Origin: a virus
Strand: one strand, 5' to 3'
Length of the DNA: 64,000 nucleotides
IMG/VR virus record: IMGVR_UViG_3300040770_000334
Coordinates: 1 to 64,000 of that record
The position numbers were made by a program, and so were the translations under genes. Under the pieces are notes generated by a model that saw only the letters and a program-made list of their open reading frames with translations, did no database searches and was not told where the DNA came from. Positions 62,868 through 64,000 of the stretch are shown in pieces (the stretch's first letter is position 1; every line of letters starts with the position of its first letter).

Positions 62868-63783
62868 TGGAACATATGGTATAGTAAGGCCAGCAGATAT
62901 AACGCCAGAGGATGTAGAGATATTTTATCACTTTACTCCATCTAGAGATAAAATTGGTAATGCCTCGTTGATAAAATTAAATTCTGAAGAAGTTTTAATT
63001 AAAATGGAAAACCCAAATAAAAATAGCTCAAACGCTGCAAATTTTGAGTTGTTTGGTGGTATGTACACGTTAAAATTACCAGTTGCAACTTTCGGTATCA
63101 AAGGTTTCTATACTATTATGATTAAACCAATTGAAATCAGAACTAAAATCGTTGATTGCGGTACTTTATCTACTTTTCAAAACATAAAAGGGCTTGTTTT
63201 CGATTTAGCGACAATACCAAGCAATTTCGCTAGTAAATTTGAGAACAATGGATTAGTTGGTTATAGAATTGAGTATTTGACAACTAACACTGCATCGACA
63301 GATATTAAAGTTAAAAATTTCTTTAAAATAATTACATCTAATAACAGAGCCGAACCAGTTAATCAAAATTTAACAAATGTAAACCAAAAAGCGATACGTT
63401 ATAGGTTTAATGATAACTCAACGCTTAGTTTTTGTACAGTATCACCTAGTTCGTCATCTAACGTTAAACCTAATTCAGTTCCATTTATTGGTCAACCAAA
63501 TCAAGACGTTATTATAACAAATACCTTTTTTAATCCAATAATGATTGAGGTTGAGATGGTCCAACATGATGTTGAGTCATTAGCAGTTGCCTTATTGGGT
63601 AATCAAACCAAATCAATTGATGATGGTATCTACACATACTATAATTTCAAAAATGAAATATATAAACAATACAACTTATACGAGATTAAAGATAGATTTA
63701 CTGGTAAACCATTATTTGAAGTTAGAGAGGAAAGAACTAGTATCGATTTCGATAAAATATTTACTAACATAACTACAATATAA
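62860..63783 (+). CDS. Baseplate-cluster structural protein
   Basis: A 307-residue, beta-rich protein. The N-terminus (GTYGIVRPADITPEDVEIFY) is followed by FELFGGMYTLKLPVATFG and FYTIMIKPIEI. Not recognised by name; the pattern is familiar from large phage baseplate clusters. It overlaps the preceding mini-gene by 8 bases and ends 6 bases before the next. Confidence 0.6.
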   Translation: MSNGTYGIVRPADITPEDVEIFYHFTPSRDKIGNASLIKLNSEEVLIKMENPNKNSSNAANFELFGGMYTLKLPVATFGIKGFYTIMIKPIEIRTKIVDCGTLSTFQNIKGLVFDLATIPSNFASKFENNGLVGYRIEYLTTNTASTDIKVKNFFKIITSNNRAEPVNQNLTNVNQKAIRYRFNDNSTLSFCTVSPSSSSNVKPNSVPFIGQPNQDVIITNTFFNPIMIEVEMVQHDVESLAVALLGNQTKSIDDGIYTYYNFKNEIYKQYNLYEIKDRFTGKPLFEVREERTSIDFDKIFTNITTI

Positions 63784-63789
63784 TAAAAT

Positions 63790-64000
63790 ATGAGCAATAA
63801 TAAGGTAAAAGTAGTTGGATACGCTAAAAAAGAATTCTTTAATGGTGGTATAGAGTATCGAAATTTTACACCAGATTTAGTTGGTCAACAATCAACGAGT
63901 GGTGCAAACACCCCATTATTTACAATGGGGAATTTTGCTATTACAACAAATATGGACCCTAAAACGAGTAAAGACTTTATATCTAATGGTTTCTCAGACT
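63790..64000 (+). CDS. Structural protein, N-terminal part (cut by window end)
   Basis: ATG at 63790, frame open to the window end (70 residues visible). KVVGYAKKEFFNGGIEYRNF is followed by DLVGQQSTSGANTPLFTMGNF and TTNMDPKTSKDF. This opening is reminiscent of large baseplate-cluster proteins of related myophages. Function cannot be judged from the fragment. Confidence 0.6.
   Translation, partial: MSNNKVKVVGYAKKEFFNGGIEYRNFTPDLVGQQSTSGANTPLFTMGNFAITTNMDPKTSKDFISNGFSD

Noticed and set aside
1-64000. CRISPR array, integrase/attachment sites or insertion sequences
   Set aside because: The only repeats are protein-coding fibre modules and a 30-base tandem; no spacer-repeat structure, transposase or integrase motif was seen.
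1-64000. tRNA genes
   Set aside because: No cloverleaf-like sequence with TTC-box was noticed in any intergenic gap; gaps are short and extremely AT-rich.

Overview
The window is part of the genome of a large, contractile-tailed (T4-like, myovirus-type) phage. The DNA is AT-rich and genes are packed closely. Most lie on the + strand, apart from a four-gene minus-strand block near 5.1-8.9 kb and a tiny minus-strand gene at 20.9-21.1 kb. Four things point to a Bacteroidota, Flavobacterium-like host. Promoters upstream of several genes match the Bacteroidota housekeeping form TTG-N19/20-TAnnTTTG. Shine-Dalgarno sequences are essentially absent, and A-rich tracts precede the starts. One baseplate-region protein carries repeats resembling those of the flavobacterial gliding adhesin SprB. 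A virion protein carries a GH16 polysaccharidase domain. The phage itself is not named here, because the sequence alone does not allow it.

Layout: 1-807 end of a repeat-rich fibre gene; 0.85-1.2 kb small virion-type gene; 1.3-5.1 kb family B DNA polymerase; 5.1-8.9 kb (minus) SNF2 helicase, glutaredoxin, a mini-paralogue of the neck protein, and a gp13-like neck protein; 9-10.6 kb gp14-like and gp15-like neck/tail-completion genes; 10.6-20.9 kb fibre and adhesion genes, including two repeat fibres and a SPRY+GH16 protein; 20.9-21.1 kb a ribbon-helix-helix-like regulator facing away from the sheath gene; 21.2-31.1 kb tail sheath, tail tube, gp26/gp51-like overlapping pair and tape measure; 31.5-42.0 kb baseplate/hub genes, including an OmpA-domain protein and a 2046-residue protein with two peptidoglycan-hydrolase domains; 42-44 kb small unknown genes and an acidic protein; 44.2-52.9 kb DNA metabolism (ssDNA-binding protein, UvsX/RecA, 5'-3' exonuclease, DnaB/gp41 helicase, ribonucleotide reductase NrdB and NrdA); 52.9-64 kb baseplate wedge genes (gp25, gp6) and a run of large structural proteins, cut off by the window end.

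Two promoter classes can be read directly. A motif close to ATATTTATNATAAA sits 3-57 bases upstream of twelve genes, almost all structural, and on the minus strand in front of the minus-strand neck gene. It looks like a phage-specific late promoter. A host-like TTG-N20-TAnnTTTG promoter stands in front of the DNA polymerase, the SNF2 operon and the ssDNA-binding protein gene. Strong hairpin/T-tract terminators separate most transcription units.

The points most worth following are: the promoter classes; the small regulator and palindrome next to the sheath promoter; the SprB-like repeats; the GH16+SPRY virion protein; the dual-hydrolase hub; the gp26/gp51 overlap with a T7 slip site; the gp13 mini-paralogue; and a shared N-terminal signature ending in (I/L)-x-E that could be a prohead-protease or targeting signal. 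All functional calls come from reading motifs by eye; no database search was possible.
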